Assembly (NCBI GenBank): GCA_012839865.1
Contig: DUMO01000055.1
Span: 1-64,000, forward strand
DNA: 64,000 bases
Direction of reading: 5' to 3'
Source: Clostridiaceae bacterium
GTDB taxonomy: Bacteria; Bacillota; Clostridia; CAYPLH01; DUMO01
The notes under the pieces are model-generated. The model was not told where the DNA came from and ran no database searches. It saw only the letters and a program-made list of their open reading frames with translations. Positions 1 to 8,775 of this stretch are shown here, piece by piece (position 1 is the first letter of the stretch; each line of letters opens with the position of its first letter). Made by a program: the position numbers and the translations under genes.

Positions 1-658
1 CCGGCAAAACCTCGGCAGTATGTTTTGTGTCATTGTGAAAAAGCAGGATGGATCCAGGCTTTGTCTTGTTTATAACCCTGCTGATAATTGATTCCGGAGT
101 TATTTCCGGTTTCCAGTCAAGGGAATCCACATCCCATTGTATCGTATAACACCCCAACTCCCTTGCGACTGAAACGGTAAGATTATTGTAATCACCATAA
201 GGTGCTCTGAAAAGGTCTGTTTTTGCACCGGTTAAGGAAGCCAGAGTATTATTGCATTTTTCAATTTCTGCTTTTATTCTATCTCTCCCAATAGTGCTCA
301 TTTTCAGATGCGAATAAGAATGGTTTCCTACATCATGCCCATGCTGATGCATAAGCTTTACCATCCCGGGATTTTTCTCAGCCCATTTACCTACAAGAAA
401 AAAAGTGGCTCTGATCCCTTCCTGATTAAGTGTTTCCAGAATATCCGGAATATCATCTGCTCCCCAGGCACAGTCAAAGGTGATTGAAATCTTTTTTTCA
501 GTTGTATCTACACAGTAAATGGGAATTTCCCTCTGCGGTCGCATTACAGTTATAACCCTGTCATATGCACTTACTGCAATTATCAGTGAAATAACAGATA
601 TAATTAATAAACCTGCAAATAAAAACAACTTTTTCCGGCTGACATACAATATAACCAT
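1..658 (-). CDS. Polysaccharide deacetylase, PdaB-like (3' end cut by window edge)
   Basis: Membrane-anchored NodB-fold carbohydrate esterase (CE4), expected to remove acetyl groups from peptidoglycan sugars outside the cell. Only the first 219 residues lie in the window; the C-terminus runs off the left edge. Residues about 10-32 form one hydrophobic N-terminal anchor. The CE4 motifs appear in order: ITFDCAWG (residues 59-66), HSYSH (113-117), RAPYG (151-155), the WDVDSLDW segment (175-182) and LLFH (205-208). The DCAWG form of motif 1 resembles sporulation deacetylases of the PdaB/YlxY type, so a spore-cortex role is plausible but inferred. The ATG at 658 follows a GGGGGTGT ribosome-binding site. 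Family assignment is firm; substrate and subfamily are not. Confidence 0.88.
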   Translation of the reverse strand, partial: MVILYVSRKKLFLFAGLLIISVISLIIAVSAYDRVITVMRPQREIPIYCVDTTEKKISITFDCAWGADDIPDILETLNQEGIRATFFLVGKWAEKNPGMVKLMHQHGHDVGNHSYSHLKMSTIGRDRIKAEIEKCNNTLASLTGAKTDLFRAPYGDYNNLTVSVARELGCYTIQWDVDSLDWKPEITPESIISRVINKTKPGSILLFHNDTKHTAEVLP

Positions 659-1001
659 GGTACACCCCCAAAAAGCCCGTATAAGTTAAATATATTAGCC
701 TTCAGGGATGTCCTATGCACTGTGGTTTCTCATATTCTTCATCCTTTCTTAGATCCTTTATAATATCAGAAAAACCATCAAGTTTAACATTTCTGCACAT
801 GGAAAACAGCCTCAAATTCAATTTAGCCTTGCACTAACCTGATATATGCCATCTGACAAGACATGCCAATTTTTATAGTCCATTATTCCCAACCAAATCA
901 AAAACACTATTACTCCACCGGTTTTTATTTAAAAAAGACAATGCATAATTAAATCGCATTGCCTTTTTATATATCTTATTTCGCTTTTTCAGAACTTACT
1001 T
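659..1001. other. Intergenic stretch, deacetylase to alcohol dehydrogenase
   Basis: No coding region is supported on either strand. It holds the upstream region of the minus-strand deacetylase and, at its right end, the terminator of the alcohol dehydrogenase gene. Nothing else is recognisable. Confidence 0.6.
931..964 (-). terminator. Intrinsic terminator of the alcohol dehydrogenase gene
   Basis: On the minus strand, AGGCAATGC (956-964) pairs with GCATTGTCT (936-944) across an 11-nt loop and is followed by five T residues. It starts about 40 nt after the stop codon at 1002. Confidence 0.85.
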
Positions 1002-2064
1002 TCACTTTATCTCCTCATCAAAAACCACTGCAACTTTTCCGCATTTTCCCTCAGCCATCAAACGATATGCCTCCGATACCTCATCCAGGGTAAACCGGTG
1101 GGTTACCAGGTCTTCAGGGTGTATCCCCCACCGCACAAGCCTTTCTGTCAGTTCTTCCATCTTCCATATGCTGGTCACCCATGAACCGTATATGGTCTTC
1201 TGATCATGTATTATATCAGGGCTGGGATTAAATTCTACAGTTCCTCCTTCTCCGATAAAAACGATCTTTCCCCATTTCCTTGCCGCCCTGATGGCGAGCT
1301 GGCGGCCTAAAGTATGGCCTGAGCAGTCAACGGCACGCTCAACTCCGTTTCCTTTGGTAATCTCAAGAATCTTGTCAAGTGTATCGGGTCCGGATACGAA
1401 GGTGTAATCCGCAAGCTTTTTGTCAAGGGCAATCTGACAGCGTTCCTTGACAACATCTACACCTATCAGCTTTTGAGCCCCCATTGCCCTGGCAAGCATA
1501 AGAGTGGCAAGCCCGACAAGGTCCCAATCCCACTACAAGAACAGCGTCGTTGCCGGATATTCCTATCTTCTCCAGGCCTTCATAGACTGTTCCAAACCCG
1601 CAGGCTATCTGGGCACCATCAGTATAGGTGAGTTCGTCAGGCAACGGTACGCAATCCTTTTCATCAGCCAGAATGTAAGGTGCCATTCCCCCGTCTCTCT
1701 GCCATCCATAGGCTGCACGAATAGGACTTGTACAGCTAATCATATAACCCTTTCGGCAATCAACACACAGTCCGCATCCGGAAATGTGATACAGGATAAC
1801 CCTGTCTCCCTCTTTAAATCTTCTCATTCCCGGACCGCATTTTACAATCTGTCCGGCCGGTTCATGCCCTGCTATTTTGTTCTGATACCCTTCCGGACCT
1901 TTTCCCAAATGCTCATGATATATGGCACGGATGTCGCTCCCGCAAATGGTTGATGCCTTGGTTTTTATCAGTACCTGTCCGAATCCCGGCTCCGGTATTT
2001 CAACCTCCTTTAGAACGACTGTGCTGTTGCCGGGCAGGTATGCTGCTTTCATAAGTTTACTCAT
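1002..2064 (-). pseudogene. Zinc-dependent medium-chain alcohol dehydrogenase, frameshifted
   Basis: The two halves together make one MDR-family zinc dehydrogenase of about 353 residues, which oxidises an alcohol or polyol with NAD(P). The N-terminal half has the catalytic zinc site (STICGSD, then GHE) and the four-cysteine structural zinc loop ([15 protein letters not shown]). The C-terminal half carries the Rossmann dinucleotide fold. The reading frame breaks inside the nucleotide-binding glycine motif: VVGLGP should continue into [15 protein letters not shown], but one extra A at 1518-1519 (plus strand) shifts the frame. Start is the ATG at 2064, behind GGAGGGAGAT. Both halves look intact, so this is either a very recent pseudogene or a sequencing or assembly error in a short homopolymer. 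The substrate cannot be deduced. Confidence 0.85.
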
Positions 2065-2251
2065 CGTATCTCCCTCCATATATATTTCATATATTTCCAT
2101 GATCTTTTGTAATAAGCATTGCTGCATTACTTCAACTATCAAGTGTATTGCCCAAGGAGCAAATTTATATTTACATGTTAATTATATTTTAGATATAGGA
2201 TGTATTCAATTGCAAAATAAAAATAAACCCTTTGTATAACGATAAAAAGGA

Positions 2252-2356
2252 GGACCAGGGGGACGGTTATTCTGGTTCCTATTCAAGGGGACCAGGGGGA
2301 CAGTTATTCTGGTTCCTATTCAAGGGGACCAGGGGGACGGTTATTGTGGTCCCCCG
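2252..2356. repeat. Tandem 37-bp REP-like repeats
   Basis: Three tandem copies begin at 2252, 2289 and 2326, an exact 37-bp period; the last is incomplete. Each starts GGACCAGGGGGAC(G/A)GTTAT and continues to a CTGGTTCC end. In the third copy GGGGACCA and TGGTCCCC form an inverted repeat (2324-2354). Partial relatives follow at 2391-2410 and 2544-2557. The GGGGGACGGTT...CTGGTCC signature resembles the REP-type repeats that RAYT (Y1 transposase-like) proteins are thought to spread in Firmicutes; no such gene lies in this window. Units abut directly, so this is not a CRISPR. Confidence 0.75.
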
Positions 2357-2555
2357 GAAAAGGTAACCTCCCCTTATTTCTCTGAAAGAAGAACCAGAAG
2401 AACCGTTAGGTTGTGTGAGAATTCATACAAAAATATTCCAAGCCTCAAAAAGCCTTTGCCGAAGCTTGTAAGTGGGTATTAATTATACTATTTTTGCTTA
2501 TAGTGGAGAACCATTTTTTAAGATTGGATTTTTCACACATTCTGCCGTCCCCCTG

Positions 2556-2585
2556 GAATAAAAAGGGCTGTACTTCGACAGCCCC
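2556..2585 (-). terminator. Intrinsic terminator of hppA
   Basis: On the minus strand ACAGCCC-type arms (2565-2571 and 2578-2584) form a 7-bp GC-rich stem around a 6-nt loop, followed by TTTTTATT. It lies about 40 nt beyond the hppA stop codon. Confidence 0.85.
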
Positions 2586-2622
2586 ATTTGTATTCTGAAA
2601 ATCATTATATAAGCTTTATTAT

Positions 2623-4722
2623 TTAAAAAATTGAAAATTGTATGAACAAAACAGCCAAAAGTGAAGAAACCAGTGAAACAACAGTTATCTGGGTGTTAAT
2701 GGAAGGTCCTGCCGTATCCTTGAAAGGGTCACCCACAGTATCACCTACAACTGCTGATTTATGGGCAACTGAACCTTTGCCGCCGAAGTTTCCGGCTTCC
2801 ACATACTTCTTTGCATTGTCCCAAAGTCCGCCTGCATTAGACATCAGAAGAGCAAGCAAAAGACCTGAAGCAATATTACCGGTTAAGAAACCGCCAATTG
2901 CCTGGGCTCCACCGATAAATCCAACTGCTATGGTTGAAAAGATTGCAACCAGACCGGCAGGTATTAACTCTTTAATAGCGCCTGCTGTAGCGATCTCGAT
3001 ACACTTTTCATAGTCAGGTTTTGCATCTTCCCTGCCTTCTTTAAGGCCGGGAATTGTGTCAAACTGTCTGTGAATTTCGCCAACCATTCTCTGAGCGTTC
3101 TTGTCAACACCCAGCATCAACATTGCAGAGAATACTGCAGGTATAGCCAACCCGACAATCAGTCCGAAAAATACGGTTGGATTCATTATATCAAAGTTGT
3201 CAATAAACTTTTGTCCTGCTTCAACAAGTCCATGCTCAACAGCTGCAGTATTTACTTCGCTCATAAAAGCGCCCAAAAGTGCAATAACGGTAAGACCTGC
3301 TGCACTGATTGAAAATCCTTTGGTGACAGCTTTAACAGTGTTTCCGGCTGAATCCAGTTCGTCAGCTGTTGCTATAACATCTTCACCGAATCCACCCATT
3401 TCTGCAAGACCACGTGAATTGTCAACAATAGGTCCATAAGCATCGTTGGATATAATCATGCCGACAATTGAAAGCATTCCAAGGGCTGACATGGATATTC
3501 CAAACATTCCATAACCTTCGCCCAGTGGTGCGCAAACTTTATAAGCCAGCAATGCGGAAAGCGCAATACCAATTAAAGCCGGAAGAGAGCTCAACAGCCC
3601 GTAGGAAAATCCTGAAAGAATGGTAAATGCAGGACCTGACTTTGAAGCATTTGCAACTTCATGAACAGGTGGTTTAGCGTCATTGGTGAAGTAGTCGGAA
3701 GTAATTCCTATAACAGTACCAACTAAAAGACCGATAGCTGTTGCACCCCAAATACGCCACTCAAAGTTAAACAGGTAAGTAACAACTGCAGTAAGTACGG
3801 CAAAAATAGCTGTGGTAACATAAGTTGAACTGTTAAGAGCTTTGCTGGGATCCCCGTCCTTACCTATACGAGCGGTAGCCACACCGATAACTGACGCCAG
3901 AAGTCCTATTGCAGCATAGGCAAAAACCATGCTGACAGCAGATTGACTGGCTGCTCCGCCAAAGGATGTTGCCATGACAAGAGCTGCAGCCATGGAAGCA
4001 ACGTTTGAGTCGAACAGGTCTGCACCCATGCCGGCTACGTCACCTACGTTATCTCCAACGTTGTCTGCGATAACTGCCGGGTTTCTCGGGTCGTCTTCAT
4101 TGATACCCAACTCAACTTTTCCTACAAGGTCCGCACTAATGTCTGCAGTTTTGGTATAAATGCCGCCACCTGCCTTGGCAAACAGGGCAAGGGAGCTTGC
4201 ACCGAAACTAAAACCCAAAAGAGAAGTCGCGTCCCCGACAATCATCAGCACAAGGGTTACTCCCAAAAGGCTTGTGCCGACAACTGCCATACCCATTACG
4301 GCGCCGCCTCTGAAACCTGCCATAAAGGATGGCTTGATACCTTTCTTTGCTGCTTCAGCAGCTTTAATGTTGGCAATAGTGGCAACCTGAATACCAATTT
4401 TACCTGCCAGAGCAGATAATACTGTACCGAAAATGTATGATACTGCCATTAAAATATTGCTTACGATGTCACCTTTCCATATCGGCTTTGGAAGCAATAC
4501 TAAAATCAACAATGCTGCAACTGCTGCAAAACGTGTTAAGACCAGGTACTCGCGTTTCAAAAATGTATTTGCGCCTTTTCTGATGTACTCGCCTATTTCA
4601 GCAATACGAGCATTTGAAGAAGGTTGTGCTTTAACCCATGTATATAACCAGGCTGCTACACCCAGTGCAAGAAATGAGATCAAAATAGCAATAACCTGAA
4701 TTAATTGTGTAGTAATTACCAT
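2623..4722 (-). CDS. hppA: Membrane-bound ion-translocating pyrophosphatase
   Basis: Integral membrane enzyme that hydrolyses PPi and pumps ions outward. The 699-residue length is typical. The substrate-binding segment is complete: GGGIYTK (186-191), DLVGKVE, then NPAVIADNVGDNVGDVAGMGADLFDS (about 214-239), and the C-terminal GDPFKDTAGPSINT. At the site that separates the subfamilies the sequence is GNTVKAVTKG (460-469), with Lys464 and Thr467. In characterised enzymes this Lys/Thr pair marks K+-independent H+ pumps, whereas K+-dependent enzymes, including Na+ pumps, have Ala and Gly there. Proton specificity is therefore inferred. Start ATG follows AAGGAGG at 7-nt spacing. It is monocistronic, with its own terminator. 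PPi pumping suits a PPi-rich clostridial glycolysis. Confidence 0.97.
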   Translation of the reverse strand: MVITTQLIQVIAILISFLALGVAAWLYTWVKAQPSSNARIAEIGEYIRKGANTFLKREYLVLTRFAAVAALLILVLLPKPIWKGDIVSNILMAVSYIFGTVLSALAGKIGIQVATIANIKAAEAAKKGIKPSFMAGFRGGAVMGMAVVGTSLLGVTLVLMIVGDATSLLGFSFGASSLALFAKAGGGIYTKTADISADLVGKVELGINEDDPRNPAVIADNVGDNVGDVAGMGADLFDSNVASMAAALVMATSFGGAASQSAVSMVFAYAAIGLLASVIGVATARIGKDGDPSKALNSSTYVTTAIFAVLTAVVTYLFNFEWRIWGATAIGLLVGTVIGITSDYFTNDAKPPVHEVANASKSGPAFTILSGFSYGLLSSLPALIGIALSALLAYKVCAPLGEGYGMFGISMSALGMLSIVGMIISNDAYGPIVDNSRGLAEMGGFGEDVIATADELDSAGNTVKAVTKGFSISAAGLTVIALLGAFMSEVNTAAVEHGLVEAGQKFIDNFDIMNPTVFFGLIVGLAIPAVFSAMLMLGVDKNAQRMVGEIHRQFDTIPGLKEGREDAKPDYEKCIEIATAGAIKELIPAGLVAIFSTIAVGFIGGAQAIGGFLTGNIASGLLLALLMSNAGGLWDNAKKYVEAGNFGGKGSVAHKSAVVGDTVGDPFKDTAGPSINTQITVVSLVSSLLAVLFIQFSIF

Positions 4723-4789
4723 GTATAGACCTCCTTAGTCTGAATAATTATTAATGAAAAAAATAATATTTTAAAATTCATTAAAATAT

Positions 4790-6076
4790 TTATTTATTAG
4801 CCTTTATTTTTTCAACACCGACCCATTTTTGCAGAACCTCCGGAACCAGTACGCTTCCGTCTTCCTGCTGGAGCTGTTCCACAATGGCAGGGAGAAGTCT
4901 GCTTGTAGCCAAACCCGAAGCATTAAGGGTATGGACAAATTCAGTTTTCCTGGAGCCTTCTCTCTTGAACCTTATATTGCCTCTTCTGGCCTGAAAATCA
5001 TATCCGTTCGATGCGGAGCTCACTTCTTTATACTCATTCATGCTGGGTATCCAGATTTCAATATCATAGGTCTTGCCCATGGATGCGCTGCAATCTCCGG
5101 CAGCCAGCTTTGACACCCTGTAGTGAAGCCCAAGACCCTGTACCAGCCTTTCTGCTTTTTCCACAAGTTCTGATAAGGCGTCTTCTGAATCTTCAGGCTT
5201 TGTATATTGAAACATTTCAACCTTGTTAAACTGATGCCCTCTTATCATACCTCTTTCATTTGCCCTGTAGCTGCCTGCTTCTTTTCTGTAACAGGGAGTA
5301 TAGGCAAAAAACTTCCTGGGAAGTTCATCTTCTCTTAGAATTTCATCCCGGTAATAGTTGCAAAGGGCTGTTTCGGCTGTTGGTAAGATGAACTGCCTGT
5401 TTGCAGCATCTTCTTCTTTTTCAAGGCTGAATACATCATCTTCAAATTTAGGGAACTGTCCTGCCGTGTAACCACACTGCCAGGTAAGAATGTGCGGCGG
5501 AAGTATGAATTCATAACCGTCCTTCAGATGTTCCTCAATAAAATAATTTAGAAGAGCCCATTCAATAAGGGCTCCCTTTCCCTTATATAACCAGAACCCG
5601 TTTCCTCCCATTTTTACGCCGCGTTCATAATCAATAAGGTCCAGGTCGCGAACCAAATCCACATGATTTTTGGGTTCGAAAGAAAACCCGGGCTTTTCTC
5701 CCCAGACCCTTACCACCTCATTGTTTTCCTTCCCGCCTGCTTTAACGTCTTTGGCGGGAATATTCGGAAGTACAACCAAAAAGTCATATATTTTCTTTTC
5801 ATACTCAGCAATTTGGGTATCCTGATCTTTAATTAAATCAGCGATTTGCTTCATTTCTTCAAGCAAAGGATTTACATCCTGCCCGGATTTTTTTAGTCTT
5901 GGTATATCTGCTGAAACCTTGTTTCTTTTTGCTTTCAAGTTTTCGGTCTCAACTAATAATTCCCGGCGCTTTTTATCCCATGAAAGCATCTCGGTAAAAT
6001 CCACATCAACCATTCTTTTTAATAACGCATCTCTAACTTCATCAGGTTTCTCCCTGATATAATTAATATCAAGCAT
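4790..6076 (-). CDS. serS: Serine--tRNA ligase
   Basis: Class II aminoacyl-tRNA synthetase that charges tRNA-Ser (and tRNA-Sec where present) in the cytosol. At 428 residues it is normal length. The N-terminal 110 residues form the long antiparallel coiled coil that binds the extra arm of tRNA-Ser. The class II motif 2 region runs FAYTPCYRKEAGSYRANERG..HQFNKVE, and motif 3 is GLATSRLLPAI. Start ATG at 6076 follows GGAGGAGG. No T-box elements were recognised in the 98 bases upstream, which hold only a short GTGGTC/GACCAC inverted repeat. Confidence 0.97.
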   Translation of the reverse strand: MLDINYIREKPDEVRDALLKRMVDVDFTEMLSWDKKRRELLVETENLKAKRNKVSADIPRLKKSGQDVNPLLEEMKQIADLIKDQDTQIAEYEKKIYDFLVVLPNIPAKDVKAGGKENNEVVRVWGEKPGFSFEPKNHVDLVRDLDLIDYERGVKMGGNGFWLYKGKGALIEWALLNYFIEEHLKDGYEFILPPHILTWQCGYTAGQFPKFEDDVFSLEKEEDAANRQFILPTAETALCNYYRDEILREDELPRKFFAYTPCYRKEAGSYRANERGMIRGHQFNKVEMFQYTKPEDSEDALSELVEKAERLVQGLGLHYRVSKLAAGDCSASMGKTYDIEIWIPSMNEYKEVSSASNGYDFQARRGNIRFKREGSRKTEFVHTLNASGLATSRLLPAIVEQLQQEDGSVLVPEVLQKWVGVEKIKANK

Positions 6077-6174
6077 GTTTTACCTCCTCCAAAAGTTGAT
6101 TGCAGTAGTGGTCAACTCCTTTTATTTATTAGACCACATACTTATTAATTAATCAATGATTTTTACAAAGTTTG

Positions 6175-8427
6175 TTAATACTTTTCTTCATATAACTCCC
6201 TGTCGATATTTTTTAAAAAGGGTGTGATTTCTCTGGTATAGTAAATATTCAGCTCATGCAGGGCTCTGGTGCATGCTGTGTAAAAAAGCCTTCTTTCTCT
6301 TTCATCTTTATAGCTTTCCTCTCCTGCATTGTAAATAAAAACTATATCAAACTCAAGACCTTTGGCAAGATAGGAAGGTACAACCACCACTCCTTTGTTA
6401 AACTTGGCATCATCCTTTGTAATCAGATGAATATCAATGTTTTTTCGGAGCTTCTGATACAAGTTTCTGCTTTGCACATTGGTTTTGCAAATAACAGCCA
6501 CAGATCTCAAACCCCTTTTTTTGATTTGCTCAAGTTCTACTTCAATATGCCTTGCAATGTCATCCTCATCTTCACATTTGATGATAACGGGCTTTTTGCC
6601 CGGCCTTTGTACAAAATCCACATCATTTTTCTCATCAAGAATCGCATGGCAAAATGCCGCTATTTCCCTTGTTGACCTGTAGCTTTTGCTTAATTTTATC
6701 GTTGCTCCTTTTTTATCCGGAAATATATCGCTTATGTTTTCATAGGTTCCCACATTCAGCAGAGGATTTATTGACTGGTTCAAATCCCCCAGCATAGTAA
6801 AACTGCTGTCGGGAAAAAGCTGCTTTATGATGTCATATTGCATGGGTGTGTAGTCTTGCGCTTCATCAATAATAACATGCTTTATGTCCGGTTTTACCGG
6901 TATGTCACCAATAAGCCCTTTTAAATACAGCAAGGGAAAAACGTCTTCATAATATAAGGTTTTGCTTTCAACACTCTCCACAGTAAATCTGCTTATTTCT
7001 TCAAAGTTGTCGGGCAGCCTTCCATTATTCAGCTTTTTATAAATGTCAGGTTTTTTGAATAATTGCTTGTATAAATCATAAATATTAAACTCTGTCATCC
7101 GGTTCAGTGAGTCATACAGGGGTTTTACTTCCTCCCTTACAATCAACCGGCACTTTGCCTTCATTTCATTCTTATCCACATACTTTCCCGAGCTTGCCGC
7201 CTCCTCCAGCAGCTCCGCATATCTCTTTTTTTCCAATGGCTTCAGCAAATACTCAAACCTGTTCTTAATTTTTTCCACCCTCTTAATTATTGGAAGAAAA
7301 TTATAATCGTTCACAAAGAGGTTGTATAATTTATCCTTTGACAATACAACATTATTGCCAAGTTTTAAGTCGGTAAAATTAAACCCTTCCTTCTCAAAAT
7401 ATGAAACATATTTGTTTATAATATGTTTAAACTCCATCGAACCTTTAAGTTTTATTGCTTCAACTCTTATATCGTATTCTTTACTATATCCGGTTGTTAA
7501 AAGATATTCCATCTGGTCGTTCATATCCTCAAGCATGTATGAATTATCCAGATTCCTGAGGGCATACTCGAAAAAAGTGGTCCTGAATGCATTTTCTTCA
7601 CCCAGTTCCGGCAACACACCTGAAATGTAATCGCTGAAAACCTGGTTAGGTGAAAATATAACAATATTTCTGGCAGTAATCGTGTCCTTGTACCTGTAAA
7701 GCAGAAATGCCACCCGGTGGAGTGCGATTGAAGTTTTTCCGCTTCCTGCAGGTCCCTGCACCAGCAAAAGCCTGTGGTCTTCATCCCTTATGACCCTGTT
7801 CTGTTCCCGCTGAATAGTGGTAACAATAGTCTTCATTTTGTTATCCACACTTTTACTCAAAATTTCCTGGAGGATTTCGTCATCTATTTTGAGGTTGCTG
7901 TCAAACATGTATTCAATTTTCCCGTTCCCTATCTTATATTGCCTTTTTAATTCAACTTCTCCGCTGATTATTCCTGAAGGGCTGTTGTACTGGGCCGCAC
8001 CGGTTTCATAATCATAGAACATGCTTGAAACAGGTGCTCTCCAGTCATATACCATTATATCCCCCTGTTCATCTTCCAGGTTGGATATGCCAATATATAT
8101 TTTTTCGCTTTTTGCTGTGCCATCTTCTTTAAAGTCTATTCTTCCAAAATAAGGAGAGTATTTCATTTTGTTTAACTTTTTAATCAGGTAGTTGTAAAAC
8201 TCTCTGGTTCTTGCAATATACTTTATAGCATCGATATATTGTTTCATTATGGCCACATCATCGAGATCTGTAGGATCCTGGACGTCCTCCCACATTGATT
8301 TATTGGCCTCAATCTGGCTGTTCAGGTAACTTTCTGCTTTGGCGGAATTTCGAGCAATTTGTCTTTCTATTTCTTCCAAAACACTTTCAAGATTCTTGTG
8401 TTCGTATATTCTTTCTTGCTCTGTCAT
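6175..8427 (-). CDS. helD: HelD-like RNA polymerase recycling ATPase (UvrD/Rep superfamily)
   Basis: Superfamily 1 helicase-like ATPase of 750 residues. HelD proteins bind RNA polymerase, pry open its clefts and release stalled or post-termination complexes. The N-terminal 80 residues are strongly helical and charged, matching the coiled-coil arm HelD inserts into the secondary channel. Walker A is GPAGSGKTS (about residues 225-233), Walker B is VIIDEAQDYTP, and the C-terminal helicase motif YLAKGLEFDIVFI is present. A TTG upstream overlaps the ribosome-binding site, so I chose the ATG at 8427, which sits 9 nt after GGGAGG. Older annotations call this family DNA helicase IV; the RNA polymerase role is inferred from the family. 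Confidence 0.85.
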   Translation of the reverse strand: MTEQERIYEHKNLESVLEEIERQIARNSAKAESYLNSQIEANKSMWEDVQDPTDLDDVAIMKQYIDAIKYIARTREFYNYLIKKLNKMKYSPYFGRIDFKEDGTAKSEKIYIGISNLEDEQGDIMVYDWRAPVSSMFYDYETGAAQYNSPSGIISGEVELKRQYKIGNGKIEYMFDSNLKIDDEILQEILSKSVDNKMKTIVTTIQREQNRVIRDEDHRLLLVQGPAGSGKTSIALHRVAFLLYRYKDTITARNIVIFSPNQVFSDYISGVLPELGEENAFRTTFFEYALRNLDNSYMLEDMNDQMEYLLTTGYSKEYDIRVEAIKLKGSMEFKHIINKYVSYFEKEGFNFTDLKLGNNVVLSKDKLYNLFVNDYNFLPIIKRVEKIKNRFEYLLKPLEKKRYAELLEEAASSGKYVDKNEMKAKCRLIVREEVKPLYDSLNRMTEFNIYDLYKQLFKKPDIYKKLNNGRLPDNFEEISRFTVESVESKTLYYEDVFPLLYLKGLIGDIPVKPDIKHVIIDEAQDYTPMQYDIIKQLFPDSSFTMLGDLNQSINPLLNVGTYENISDIFPDKKGATIKLSKSYRSTREIAAFCHAILDEKNDVDFVQRPGKKPVIIKCEDEDDIARHIEVELEQIKKRGLRSVAVICKTNVQSRNLYQKLRKNIDIHLITKDDAKFNKGVVVVPSYLAKGLEFDIVFIYNAGEESYKDERERRLFYTACTRALHELNIYYTREITPFLKNIDRELYEEKY

Positions 8428-8775
8428 TATCAAAAACCTCCCTGTCTATCTATTTTGAGTAAAATCATAAATTATATTGACATTAATTCTTCTTTATGAT
8501 ATAATATATATGGAAATATTGTATATTTCTGGTATATACTTATTCTTTTATAGTCTAGCATTTTCAATTCTGAATGTCAACTTCAAAGTTTTAAAATTCA
8601 AATTCTTGACCCTGTTATATTGCTGTATTTAATCTGTCTTTCAATAGAAAACAATGTATCAGGAAACCATCCTTATAAAAATTTATGGAAAACTTATTAT
8701 ACAAAAGCTCTATTGCTTTTCCATCCCAATAATCATAAAATTAACAGAGACTATTAATTAAGCAAGGTGAATGTT
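8428..8775. other. Divergent promoter region helD / ABC transporter
   Basis: AT-rich region between divergent genes. It should hold both promoters, but no site could be assigned with confidence and no coding sequence is supported. Confidence 0.5.

Larger units (their letters stand above)
2065..2622. other. Intergenic stretch with repeat patch and terminator
   Basis: No gene is supported in these 558 bases. The right half is occupied by the 37-bp repeats, degenerate fragments of the same element, and the hppA terminator. The left half is AT-rich and is presumably the promoter region of the alcohol dehydrogenase gene. Confidence 0.6.

Noticed and set aside
2252-2356. Tandem repeats considered as a CRISPR array
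   Set aside because: The 37-bp units abut directly with no unique spacers, and no cas gene is present in the window.
6106-6136. GTGGTC/GACCAC inverted repeat before serS considered as a T-box or terminator
   Set aside because: No T-box consensus sequence and no T-tract; too short to assign a role.
8767-8775. GTG at 8767 as start of the ABC exporter
   Set aside because: It lies inside the AAGGTGA ribosome-binding site that serves the TTG at 8776.
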